Source: Nocardioides cavernae (GTDB lineage Bacteria > Actinomycetota > Actinomycetes > Propionibacteriales > Nocardioidaceae). From it: DNA of 64,000 nt. The stretch's first letter is position 1. The number at the start of each line of letters is the position of its first letter. Position numbers and translations under genes: made by a program. The stretch covers positions 3,100,001 to 3,164,000 of the forward strand of contig NZ_JAFBCA010000001.1 in the NCBI RefSeq assembly GCF_016907475.1, given 5' to 3'. Positions 18,753 to 26,214 of the stretch are shown here, piece by piece. The notes below the pieces were generated by a model that searched no databases, was not told the DNA's origin, and saw only the letters and a program-made list of their open reading frames with translations.

Positions 18753-19993
18753 CGCGATCGGCGACCGGCGCCCCCACGGCCTGGCGGGTGGTCTGGTGGT
18801 TCGGTTTCGTCAGCCTGGCCGCAGACATGGTCTACGAGGGCGCCCGCTCGGTCTACGGCCCCGTCCTCGCGGCCCTCGGTGCGTCCGCGCTGGTCGTCGG
18901 GCTGGTGACCGGGGCAGGTGAGGCGGTCGCGCTCGTCCTGCGCCTGGCGTTCGGCCCGATCGCCGACCGCACGGGCCGCTACTGGTCCCTGACGATCGTG
19001 GGCTACGGCCTCACCGCGATCTGCGTCCCGCTGATCGCGCTGGCGCCGCGCCTGGGTGCGGCCGGGCTGGCCTTCGCCTCCACGATGATCCTGCTCGAGC
19101 GCCTCGGCAAGGCGGTCCGGTCACCGTCGAAGTCGGCGCTGCTCGCCCACGTCGCGAGCGCCGTCGGCCGTGGGCGCGGCTTCGGGGTGCACAAGGCCCT
19201 CGACCAGGTGGGCGCGTTCGCCGGACCGCTCGTGGTGGCCGGGGTCGTCGCGGTCGCGTCCCTCTGGTGGGGCATGGCCGTGCTGGCCGTCCCCGGCGCC
19301 GTCGCGATGGTCCTGCTGCTCACCCTGCGCCGCCGCGTCCCCGACCCCAGCGTGTACGACGACTCGCCCCCGCCAGTGGCCCCCGAGCACCCGGCCGCCC
19401 GCCGCAGCTGGTGGGCGGACGCCGTCGGGTCGGGCCTGCCGGGCGACTTCTTCCGCTACGCCGTCGCCGCGTCGCTGACGACGGGTGCGCTGGTCACCTT
19501 CGGGATCATCGGCTACCACCTCACGGTCGACGACCTGATGCCCGTCGCGGCCGTCCCCGTGGTGTACGCCGCGGCGATGGGCGTCGAGGCGGTCGCAGCG
19601 CTCGCCGTCGGCTCGGTCTACGACCGCACTGGCCCGCGCGTGCTGCTCCTCGTGCCGGTGCTGGTGGCGCTCGTCCCGGCCCTCGCCCTCGGCTCGGCCC
19701 TGGTCGCGATCCTGGGCGGCGTCGTCGCGTGGGGCGTGGCCCAGGGCGTCCAGGACTCGACGGTCAAGGCGGTGGTCGCCGACCTGGTCGACGCGCCGCG
19801 CCGCGCGACGGCGTACGGAGTCTTCGCAGGGATCCAGGGACTCTTCGCGATCGTCGGCGGCGTCACCGCCGGGTGGCTCTACGACCGGTCGCTGCCGGCG
19901 CTCGTGGCCGTCGTCGCCGTCACCCAGGTCGTGGCGCTGGTGCTGCTGGCCGACACGTTCAGGCGGTCAGCACGCCGGCTCCGAGCAGGATGA
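18743..19993 (+). CDS. MFS transporter
   Basis: A 416-residue major facilitator superfamily protein with 11-12 hydrophobic segments. The GPIADRTGRYW loop is the family motif between helices 2 and 3, and VYDRTGPRVLL is its partner in the second half. Substrate is unknown; drug or small-molecule efflux is a common guess but has no support here. The GTG start overlaps the corA stop codon by 10 nt, so translation is coupled and the two may be co-regulated. The 3' end overlaps the convergent uppP gene by 35 bp, so both transcripts would be antisense there. Confidence 0.87.
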   Translation: MAVARSATGAPTAWRVVWWFGFVSLAADMVYEGARSVYGPVLAALGASALVVGLVTGAGEAVALVLRLAFGPIADRTGRYWSLTIVGYGLTAICVPLIALAPRLGAAGLAFASTMILLERLGKAVRSPSKSALLAHVASAVGRGRGFGVHKALDQVGAFAGPLVVAGVVAVASLWWGMAVLAVPGAVAMVLLLTLRRRVPDPSVYDDSPPPVAPEHPAARRSWWADAVGSGLPGDFFRYAVAASLTTGALVTFGIIGYHLTVDDLMPVAAVPVVYAAAMGVEAVAALAVGSVYDRTGPRVLLLVPVLVALVPALALGSALVAILGGVVAWGVAQGVQDSTVKAVVADLVDAPRRATAYGVFAGIQGLFAIVGGVTAGWLYDRSLPALVAVVAVTQVVALVLLADTFRRSARRLRAG

Positions 19994-20783
19994 GCACGCC
20001 GGTTCCGAGCAGGATCCGGTAGATCACGAAGGGCGTGTAGGAGTTCGTGCTGACGTAGCGCAGCAGCCAGGCGATGGCGGCGTAGCCGACGACGAACGAG
20101 ACGACCGTGGCGGTGATGGTGGGGCCCCAGCCGAAGTCGTTGTGGCCGTGCGGGATCTCCTTGAGCTCGAAGAGCCCGGCGCCGACGACCGCGGGGATCG
20201 CGAGCAGGAAGGCGAACCGGGTCGCGGCCTCGCGGTCGAAGCCGAGGAAGCGGCCCATGGAGATCGTGGCGCCCGAGCGTGAGACGCCGGGGATCAGCGC
20301 GAGGGCCTGCGCGACGCCCATCAGGACCGCGTCCCTCAGCGTGAGCTTGCCCAGCGGCCGGTCGGTGCGTCCGACGCGGTCGGCGATGCCGAGGACGACG
20401 CCCATCACGATCAGCGTCGTGCCGGTGATCCACAGGTTGCGGAAGTCGCGCTCGATCACGTCCTTGAGCAGCACCCCGAGCACCACGATCGGCAGCGAGC
20501 CGATGATGATGAACCAGCCCATCCGAGCGTCGATCGTGCCGCGGTACTCCGCCTTGAACAGCGAGCGCACCCACGCGCTGCCGATGCGCCAGATGTCCTT
20601 GCGGAAGTAGATCAGCACGGCGAGCTCGGTGCCGATCTGGATCACGGCCGTGAACGCCGCCCCCGGGTCCCCCCAGCCGAACAGCTCGGGGAAGATTCGC
20701 AGGTGCGCGCTGCTCGAGATCGGCAGGAACTCGGTCAACCCCTGGATGACGCCGAGGACCACTGCCTTGAGGAGATCGATCAC
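19959..20783 (-). CDS. uppP: Undecaprenyl-diphosphatase UppP (BacA)
   Basis: A 274-residue membrane phosphatase that recycles undecaprenyl pyrophosphate to the monophosphate carrier for cell-wall synthesis; overexpression in other bacteria gives bacitracin resistance. Signature motifs are GLTEFLPISSSAHL near residue 15-28 and PGVSRSGATI near 165-175, which form the active site at the outer membrane face. About eight hydrophobic segments are visible. GTG at 20783 is chosen because a TAGGCT box ends 8 nt earlier; a longer open frame would run into the divergent aldo/keto reductase gene. Confidence 0.95.
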   Translation of the reverse strand: MIDLLKAVVLGVIQGLTEFLPISSSAHLRIFPELFGWGDPGAAFTAVIQIGTELAVLIYFRKDIWRIGSAWVRSLFKAEYRGTIDARMGWFIIIGSLPIVVLGVLLKDVIERDFRNLWITGTTLIVMGVVLGIADRVGRTDRPLGKLTLRDAVLMGVAQALALIPGVSRSGATISMGRFLGFDREAATRFAFLLAIPAVVGAGLFELKEIPHGHNDFGWGPTITATVVSFVVGYAAIAWLLRYVSTNSYTPFVIYRILLGTGVLILLGAGVLTA

Positions 20784-20791
20784 AGGGCGGG

Positions 20792-20797
20792 AGCCTA
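20792..20797 (-). promoter_or_regulatory. -10 box (TAGGCT) for leaderless uppP
   Basis: TAGGCT, 8-nt spacer to the GTG at 20783. The divergent box for the reductase lies 37 bp away. Confidence 0.55.
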
Positions 20798-20834
20798 CGG
20801 GCGCGTCTCGTGTGCTCTCCGCACCACCCGTGGC

Positions 20835-20840
20835 TACCCT
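20835..20840 (+). promoter_or_regulatory. -10 box (TACCCT) for leaderless aldo/keto reductase gene
   Basis: TACCCT, 7-nt spacer to the ATG at 20848. Confidence 0.55.
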
Positions 20841-20847
20841 CACCACC

Positions 20848-21795
20848 ATGCAGCAGCGTTCCCTCGGCGCGACCGGACTGAAGGTCTCCCGGCTCGGCCT
20901 CGGCACGATGACCTGGGGCCGTGACACCGACGAGCACGAGGCGCGCGACCAGCTGATCGCCTTCGCCGAGGCCGGGGGCACCCTGGTCGACACCGCGGCG
21001 GGCTACGGTGACGGCGCGAGCGAGGAGCTGATCGGGACGCTCATCGGTGATGTCGTCTCCCGCGACGAGGTGGTCCTCGCGACCAAGGCGGGCATCCACC
21101 GGCGTACGGGCGCACGCGTCACCGACACCTCCCGCGGCAGCCTGCTGACCACCCTCGACGCCTCGCTGAAGCGCCTCGGTGTCGACCACGTCGACCTCTG
21201 GCAGGTCCACGTGTGGACCGACGAGACCCCGGTCGAGGAGACGCTCAGCGCCCTCGACCTCGCCGTCACCTCGGGCCGCGCGTCCTACGTCGGCGTCTCC
21301 AACTACACCGGCTGGCAGACCGCGCAGGCCGCGACCTGGCAGCGAGCCGTCCCCGGGCGGGTGCCGCTGGCGTCGACCCAGGTCGAGTACTCGCTCCTCA
21401 ACCGCCACGTCGAGCACGAGGTCGTCCCCGCCGCACAGGCGCTGGGGCTCGGGGTCCTGCCCTGGTCGCCCCTCGGCCGCGGCGTGCTCACCGGGAAGTA
21501 CCGCACCGGCACGCCGTCGGACTCGCGCGCCGCCACCGAGCACTTCGCCGGGTTCGTGGGCGCCTACCTCGACGAGCGCGGTCGCGGGATCGTGGAGGCC
21601 GTCGCGCGCGCCGGCGACGGCCTCGGCTGGTCGCCGCTGGAGGTGTCGCTCGTCTGGGTACGCGACCGGCCCGGGGTCGCCGCCCCGATCGTAGGTGCCC
21701 GCACGGCCGCACAGCTCAAGGGAGCGCTGGGCATCGAGGAGCTGACCCTGCCGCCGGAGATCGTCGACGCCCTCGACGACGTGTCGGCCGACTGA
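20848..21795 (+). CDS. Aldo/keto reductase
   Basis: A 315-residue NADPH-dependent TIM-barrel oxidoreductase. The catalytic tetrad is visible: D48 in LVDTAAGY, Y53, K80 in LATKAG and H121 in WQVHVW. The C-terminal coenzyme-binding VGARTAAQLKGAL is the usual PIVGARN-like region. It resembles the YghZ/aryl-alcohol dehydrogenase-like branch; the physiological substrate is unknown. It is probably transcribed with the DUF5703 gene 40 nt downstream. Confidence 0.92.
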   Translation: MQQRSLGATGLKVSRLGLGTMTWGRDTDEHEARDQLIAFAEAGGTLVDTAAGYGDGASEELIGTLIGDVVSRDEVVLATKAGIHRRTGARVTDTSRGSLLTTLDASLKRLGVDHVDLWQVHVWTDETPVEETLSALDLAVTSGRASYVGVSNYTGWQTAQAATWQRAVPGRVPLASTQVEYSLLNRHVEHEVVPAAQALGLGVLPWSPLGRGVLTGKYRTGTPSDSRAATEHFAGFVGAYLDERGRGIVEAVARAGDGLGWSPLEVSLVWVRDRPGVAAPIVGARTAAQLKGALGIEELTLPPEIVDALDDVSAD

Positions 21796-21835
21796 ACGCA
21801 CCCTTCCGGGAGAGACACGAGAGACGGGAGAGACG

Positions 21836-22063
21836 ATGGCCAGGATCCAGCGCCGCCCACCGGGCCGCGGGGTGGAGTGGGAGTTCGAGACGCTCGTGCT
21901 GCCCCAGGACTTCTCCCGCAACGTCGTCACCCGGGTGCTCGTCGAGCGGGCCGAGCACGGTGGCTGGGAGCTCGACCGGCTCCGCATCGGCAACGACGGC
22001 AAGCGGCGCGTGGTGCTGCGCCGCAAGATCATCCGGCAGCGGCTGACCCTCTTCGCCGGCTGA
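21836..22063 (+). CDS. DUF5703 family protein
   Basis: A 75-residue basic protein matching the small actinobacterial DUF5703 family. EWEFETLVLPQDFSR, HGGWELDRLRI and the basic RRVVLRRKIIRQ tail are the conserved parts. Function is unknown. A GGGAGAG ribosome binding site precedes the ATG. In Streptomyces the homologue often lies next to UppP-like or reductase genes, as here, which suggests conserved linkage but no mechanism. Confidence 0.8.
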   Translation: MARIQRRPPGRGVEWEFETLVLPQDFSRNVVTRVLVERAEHGGWELDRLRIGNDGKRRVVLRRKIIRQRLTLFAG

Positions 22064-22074
22064 CCCGACCGACG

Positions 22075-22096
22075 CCATGGGGTGCGGACCCCATGG
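22075..22096 (+). terminator. Hairpin after DUF5703 gene
   Basis: A perfect 9-bp stem, CCATGGGGT / ACCCCATGG, with a GCGG loop begins 12 nt after the stop codon. No T run follows, so it may stabilise the 3' end rather than terminate by itself. Confidence 0.5.
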
Positions 22097-22167
22097 ACGT
22101 CGCCGCCCCACGGTGCTCGACTCGAAGGAGCGGGGCCACCCCGGTCCCGGTTGAGGGGACGACGCAG

Positions 22168-22539
22168 ATGACGACACGCAGGCACAGGCCGGCACTCGGG
22201 ATCGTGGAGCTGGCGGTGGACCCGTCCGACGTGGACCAGGAGACCTATCCCGTCCGGATCAGGCTGACCCGGCCGCTGACGACCTACGAGGCGGAGGGGC
22301 TGGCGTCGGTCGAGCCGGGGCTTCGGAGCGAGGGGGACGCGATCGTCCTGCCGGCGGCCCGCCTGGACGACGTGGCACGTGACGTGGACACCTGGAACGC
22401 CCGCCTTGAGCGGGTGCAGACGCGCGCCGACCAGCTCGAGGGCGAGACGCTGGTGGCCGACCAGCGACGGGTGGACGACCACGCGCGGCACGGGTCCCAC
22501 CTTCGCAGTCAGCAGGTCAACGACCGCGGCCTGCACTGA
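22168..22539 (+). CDS. Hypothetical protein, 123 aa
   Basis: I do not recognise this protein. It is soluble and rich in Asp, Arg and Val, with no signal peptide, membrane segment or cysteine. The first 75 residues look like a compact alpha/beta fold (VRIRLTRPLTTYEAEGLASV) and the last 50 are a charged helix. GAGGGGACG precedes the ATG, and G+C at third positions looks coding. It lies between the DUF5703 hairpin and the convergent DUF427 gene (24-nt gap). It could be lineage-restricted. Confidence 0.55.
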   Translation: MTTRRHRPALGIVELAVDPSDVDQETYPVRIRLTRPLTTYEAEGLASVEPGLRSEGDAIVLPAARLDDVARDVDTWNARLERVQTRADQLEGETLVADQRRVDDHARHGSHLRSQQVNDRGLH

Positions 22540-22563
22540 GCAGGTCCCGGGCGGGACGGGCGG

Positions 22564-23028
22564 CTACCAGCCGGTGGAGCCCGGTCCGCCCTTGAACGGT
22601 CCGGTGACCCGCGACGTGATCCAGCCGCCGTAGAAGCTGCCCGGCTGCGGTTGGACGACCTCGTCGTCGACGGTGCAGCGGTCGACCTTGCCCGGGTACA
22701 GCGCGACGTGGTCGACCAGCGTCTCGAAGCCCGTCGAGGGCGTCGGGTAGGTCCACGCCACGGCCGGGAGCACCTCGTCGCCGATCGCCAGGTCGTAGTA
22801 GGCCGCCTGGCCCTTCCACTCGCACCACGAGGCGCCCTGCCCCGGGCGGAGCACCCCCTCGACGAAGTCGGCTGCCGGCAGGTAGTACGTCGGCGGGTGG
22901 CTGGTCTCCAGCACCCGCAGGCTCGCGGTGGTCTCGGCGACGACGAGGCCACCGTGGATGACGACGACGTGCTCGCTGCTCGGGTCGACCCGCGGCGGGC
23001 GGGGGTAGTCCCACACGGACTCGGTCAT
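22564..23028 (-). CDS. DUF427 domain-containing protein
   Basis: A 154-residue single DUF427-domain protein (mostly beta structure, widespread in actinobacteria, no proven function). Typical stretches are ETSHPPTYYLPAADF, CEWKGQAAYYDL, VAWTYPTPSTGFETLVDHVA and VQPQPGSFYGGWIT. The conserved Cys, Glu and Tyr in WCEWKG suggest a binding pocket. ATG chosen 6 nt after a TAGGTT box. The gene is convergent with the hypothetical gene at 22168 and stands alone as a transcription unit. Confidence 0.9.
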   Translation of the reverse strand: MTESVWDYPRPPRVDPSSEHVVVIHGGLVVAETTASLRVLETSHPPTYYLPAADFVEGVLRPGQGASWCEWKGQAAYYDLAIGDEVLPAVAWTYPTPSTGFETLVDHVALYPGKVDRCTVDDEVVQPQPGSFYGGWITSRVTGPFKGGPGSTGW

Positions 23029-23034
23029 GCGCCC

Positions 23035-23040
23035 AACCTA
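23035..23040 (-). promoter_or_regulatory. -10 box (TAGGTT) for leaderless DUF427 gene
   Basis: TAGGTT, 6-nt spacer to the ATG at 23028. It overlaps the end of the gap after the YjbR gene. Confidence 0.55.
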
Positions 23041-23051
23041 CGGACCGATCC

Positions 23052-23465
23052 CTACGGCTCGAGGTCGCGCGACGCCAGCCAGGCGCGGACGCGACGGTCC
23101 GACGCCTGCGCGAGCCAGGCCTCCTCGATGACCTCGACGAGCTCGTCCCGCTCGATCTCCCCCACCCGGGAGGTGCGCAGCAGCACGGACGCGTGGCCGT
23201 CGAAGTGCGCTGTCGTGAAGAACGGCAGTCGCTCGTCCTGCAGCAACGCCTGCTTGTCGCCCTCGGAGGCGACCCAGATGACCACGACGTCGTCGTAGCG
23301 CTCGCCCGTCACGGGGTCCACGGCGTCGGGTCGTGGCGTCCGGAAGAACACGAACGACTTGCTGCCCACCTGGTAGACGGGGTTCTTCTCCGGGCGTACG
23401 ACGCTCACGTGGGGCATCGCACGCGCGGTGGCGTGGATGTCGTCGACGGTCGCCGGGCGACTCAC
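23052..23465 (-). CDS. MmcQ/YjbR family protein (paralogue 1)
   Basis: A 137-residue MmcQ/YjbR-like protein with a CyaY-like fold, often annotated as DNA-binding without a proven role. Shared features with the second copy at 29519-29932 are SRPA.VDDI near the start, [33 protein letters not shown] and [18 protein letters not shown]. The GTG start overlaps the rpe stop by 4 nt (GTGA), so translation is coupled to the epimerase. Both paralogues have exactly the same length. Confidence 0.85.
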   Translation of the reverse strand: MSRPATVDDIHATARAMPHVSVVRPEKNPVYQVGSKSFVFFRTPRPDAVDPVTGERYDDVVVIWVASEGDKQALLQDERLPFFTTAHFDGHASVLLRTSRVGEIERDELVEVIEEAWLAQASDRRVRAWLASRDLEP

Positions 23466-24124
23466 GACGAGGCCGCCGCCGCCTTCGCCCGCAGCTCGGC
23501 CACCATCGCGTCGGGGTCGTCGGCGGAGTAGACGGCCGATCCGGCGACGAACACGTCGGCCCCGGCCTCGGCACACCGCTCGATGGTCTCCAGCGACACG
23601 CCTCCGTCGACCTGGAGCCAGGTCTCGACGCCGTGCTTGCGCATGAGCTCGCGGGCGGTGCGGATCTTGGGCAGGCACAGGTCGAGGAACTTCTGGCCGC
23701 CGAAGCCGGGCTCGACGGTCATGATGAGCACCATGTCGAGCTCGGGCAGCAGCGCCTCGTAGGGCTCGATCGGTGTCGCCGGCTTGAGCGCCATCGACGC
23801 GCGCGCGCCCTGCGACCGGATCTCACGGGCGAGCCGCACCGGCGCCTTGGCCGCCTCGGCGTGGAACGTGACGGACCCGCACCCCGCCTCGGCGTACGCC
23901 GGTGCCCACCGGTCGGCGTCCTCGATCATCAGGTGCGCGTCGATCGGCTGGGAGGCGTGCTTGCTGAGCGCCTCGATGACGGGCAGGCCGAGGGTCAGGT
24001 TGGGCACGAAGTGGTTGTCCATGACGTCCACGTGCACCCAGTCGGCACTGGGGATCCGGGCCACCTCGTCGGCGAGGCGCGACAGGTCGGCGTTGAGGAT
24101 GCTCGGCGTGATCTGGATGCCCAC
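23462..24124 (-). CDS. rpe: Ribulose-phosphate 3-epimerase
   Basis: A 220-residue TIM-barrel enzyme that interconverts ribulose 5-phosphate and xylulose 5-phosphate in the pentose phosphate pathway. Metal and catalytic residues are seen in [24 protein letters not shown] (first Asp/His set), AHLMIED (His), [10 protein letters not shown] and LQVDGGVS (second Asp). In other actinobacteria rpe closes the fmt-rsmB-rpe block; here about 4 kb lies between rsmB and rpe. The GTG start is 6 nt after a TAGGCT box. YjbR follows as a coupled gene. Confidence 0.96.
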   Translation of the reverse strand: MGIQITPSILNADLSRLADEVARIPSADWVHVDVMDNHFVPNLTLGLPVIEALSKHASQPIDAHLMIEDADRWAPAYAEAGCGSVTFHAEAAKAPVRLAREIRSQGARASMALKPATPIEPYEALLPELDMVLIMTVEPGFGGQKFLDLCLPKIRTARELMRKHGVETWLQVDGGVSLETIERCAEAGADVFVAGSAVYSADDPDAMVAELRAKAAAASS

Positions 24125-24130
24125 AGGGCG

Positions 24131-24136
24131 AGCCTA
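24131..24136 (-). promoter_or_regulatory. -10 box (TAGGCT) for leaderless rpe
   Basis: TAGGCT, 6-nt spacer to the GTG at 24124. It overlaps the last codon of the lipid kinase gene (ends 24134). Confidence 0.55.
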
Positions 24137-25081
24137 GTGACCCCCGGGACCGTCGAGACGCGCGGCACTGCTCCCAGCCGGTACGACGACGTGGAGTGCG
24201 TTGCGGTCGACCTCGAACGTCGCCGTGGTGGTGGCCGCGATCTCGCCGTCGAGGTTGACCGGTAGCGGCTCGTCGGTGACCAGGCGCAGGCGCCGGGTGG
24301 TGACGTGGTGCACCCGGTCGTGCTCGACGAGGTGACCGGTCCGCAGCAGCCGCGCGACCGAGACGTGGTCGCGCAGCCGGCCCTTCTCGACGGCGTACAC
24401 GTCGAGGAGGTGGTCGTCGATCGACGCGTCCGGTGCGACGGTGAGCCCGCCGCCGTAGTGCCGCCCGTTGCCGACGGCGACCTGCATGAGGTCGGCGAGC
24501 TCGAGCGTGGTGCCGTCGTCGAGCTCGAGGCGGGCGGCGAACGGTCGGTGGGTCCGGTACGCCGCCAGGGTGGCCGCCGGGTAGGCGAAGCGACCCAGGC
24601 GCTGCTTCAGCGCGGGAGTCAGCCTCTGGGTGACGGCGACGGAAAGACCGACCGACGCGACGTTGAGGTAGGCGCGCCCGTCGACGCGGCCGAGGTCGAC
24701 GTCGACCACGTGACCGTGGACCAGCGTGTCGACCGCCGCCCCCAGGTCGTCCGGGACGCCGAGGGTGCGGGCGAAGTCGTTGGCGGTCCCGAGGGGGAGC
24801 ACGCCGAGCGCGGTGCCCGAGTGGGCGACCAAGGCGGCCGCGCAGCCGATCGTGCCGTCACCCCCACCCACCACGAGCAGGTCGGGCTCGGACTCGACGG
24901 CGACCGCCAGCGCCTCGAGGAGCTCGAGGCCGCCGTGCACGGGGTGCACCGTCACGTCGTCCGACACACCCCGGACTGCTGCCTCCACGAGCGGGAGCGC
25001 ACGCGCCCCGCGGCGGGCTGCGGTGTTGACGACGACTGCGACCCGACCGGTGCGCGGCTGGGCGGACCTGTTCTGCTGCAT
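24134..25081 (-). CDS. Diacylglycerol/lipid kinase family protein
   Basis: A 315-residue protein of the DagK/YegS/sphingosine kinase fold. The nucleotide-binding motif VVGGGDGTIG is near residues 71-80, PLGTANDFARTLG follows, and GNGRHYGGGLTVAPDASIDD marks the C-terminal beta domain. Members phosphorylate diacylglycerol or related lipids at the membrane; in mycobacteria some act in phosphatidylinositol mannoside metabolism. The exact lipid cannot be told. ATG placed 6 nt after a TAGCCT box. The stop codon region overlaps the rpe promoter. Confidence 0.92.
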   Translation of the reverse strand: MQQNRSAQPRTGRVAVVVNTAARRGARALPLVEAAVRGVSDDVTVHPVHGGLELLEALAVAVESEPDLLVVGGGDGTIGCAAALVAHSGTALGVLPLGTANDFARTLGVPDDLGAAVDTLVHGHVVDVDLGRVDGRAYLNVASVGLSVAVTQRLTPALKQRLGRFAYPAATLAAYRTHRPFAARLELDDGTTLELADLMQVAVGNGRHYGGGLTVAPDASIDDHLLDVYAVEKGRLRDHVSVARLLRTGHLVEHDRVHHVTTRRLRLVTDEPLPVNLDGEIAATTTATFEVDRNALHVVVPAGSSAARLDGPGGH

Positions 25082-25087
25082 GGCTCG

Positions 25088-25093
25088 AGGCTA
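25088..25093 (-). promoter_or_regulatory. -10 box (TAGCCT) for leaderless lipid kinase gene
   Basis: TAGCCT, 6-nt spacer to the ATG at 25081. Confidence 0.55.
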
Positions 25094-25182
25094 GGTCGCG
25101 CGCGTGAGAGGACGATGAGGACGGCCTGTGCGCGGGCTGTGCCGGCGCGTGCGTTGGTCGACCGCCGGGGCCGGGCGACCGG

Positions 25183-26157
25183 CTAGGTCTCCTCGGGCTC
25201 CGGTGGCGCCTCGGCGCCCTCGGACTCGTCGCGGGTCGCCCACTCGAGCAGCGGGGCGATGTCGAACGGGTGGTCGTCGATCCCGGCGTGCAGGTCGCCG
25301 ATCTCCGCGAACCGCTGGGGCATCGTGAAGATGGTGAAGTCGTCGGGCACGCAGCCGTCGACCTCGTCCCAGCGGATCGGCGCCGACACGCGGGCCTCGG
25401 GCACGCCCCGGACGGAGTAGGCGGCGGCGATGGTGTGGTCGCGGGCGTTCTGGTTGTAGTCGACGAAGAGCTGCGAGGGGTCGCGGTCCTTGCGCCACCA
25501 CGCCGTCGTGACCTCTCCCCCGGCCCGCCGCTCGACCTCGCGTGCGAACGCCAGCGCGCCGCGGCGTACGTCCTGGAAGCCGTGGTCGGGTGGGATCCGC
25601 ACGTAGACGTGCATCCCCGACCCGCCGCTGGTCTTGGGGAAGCCGACGGCACCGAGCTCGTCGAGCACCTCGTGGGCGATGTGAGCGACCCGCTGAACGG
25701 TGGCCCAGTCACATGCGGGCCCCGGGTCGAGGTCGATGCGCCACTCGTCGGGCTTCTCGGTGTCGGAGCGCCGGCTGTTCCACGGGTGGAACTCGACCGT
25801 CGACATCTGCACCGCCCAGATGACGCTCGCCAGCTCGGTCACGCACAGCTCGTCGGCGGTGCGCTTCCACCGCGGGAAGAACAGCTGGACGGTCTCCACC
25901 CAGTCGGGTGCTCCGGCGGGCAGGCGCTTCTGGTGCACCTTGTCGCCCGCCAGTCCCTTGGGGAAGCGGTGCAGCATGCACGGACGCTCGAGGAGGGCGT
26001 TGACGATCCCGTCGCCGACGGCGAGGTAGTACTCGACGAGGTCGACCTTGGTCGCGCCGCTCGGCGCCGCGTCGGTGGGCGGGAAGTAGACGCGGTCGGG
26101 GTTGGTGACCTTGACGACGCGGTCGTCGACCTCGATCTCGATGAACGGCGACGCCAT
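25183..26157 (-). CDS. Stand-alone LigD-type DNA polymerase/primase domain protein
   Basis: A 324-residue archaeo-eukaryotic-primase-fold polymerase of the LigD PolDom group, which fills gaps and adds nucleotides or ribonucleotides during end joining and excision repair. The catalytic acidic pair is in WRIDLDPGPACDW. KTSGGSGMHVYVRIP carries the conserved Ser/His set, and FVDYNQNARDHTIAAAYSVR holds the third acidic residue. No ligase or nuclease domain is fused, and no Ku or LigD gene lies in the window. The C-terminal 20 residues are Glu/Pro-rich. ATG is 7 nt after TACGCT. Confidence 0.93.
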   Translation of the reverse strand: MASPFIEIEVDDRVVKVTNPDRVYFPPTDAAPSGATKVDLVEYYLAVGDGIVNALLERPCMLHRFPKGLAGDKVHQKRLPAGAPDWVETVQLFFPRWKRTADELCVTELASVIWAVQMSTVEFHPWNSRRSDTEKPDEWRIDLDPGPACDWATVQRVAHIAHEVLDELGAVGFPKTSGGSGMHVYVRIPPDHGFQDVRRGALAFAREVERRAGGEVTTAWWRKDRDPSQLFVDYNQNARDHTIAAAYSVRGVPEARVSAPIRWDEVDGCVPDDFTIFTMPQRFAEIGDLHAGIDDHPFDIAPLLEWATRDESEGAEAPPEPEET

Positions 26158-26164
26158 GTCAAGG

Positions 26165-26170
26165 AGCGTA
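26165..26170 (-). promoter_or_regulatory. -10 box (TACGCT) for leaderless PolDom gene
   Basis: TACGCT, 7-nt spacer to the ATG at 26157, within the 57-bp gap after the secreted-protein gene. Confidence 0.5.
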
Positions 26171-26214
26171 GTCGGAGGCGACGCAGTCGCGTCCGGCGTC
26201 GCGAACGAGGTCGA

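Noticed and set aside
19879-22536. 885-codon minus-strand open frame
   Set aside because: It reads uppP in the wrong frame and runs antisense through the aldo/keto reductase and DUF5703 genes.
25082-25182. Small gene between lipid kinase and PolDom genes
   Set aside because: 100 bp with no ribosome binding site and no coding pattern; only the kinase promoter is visible.
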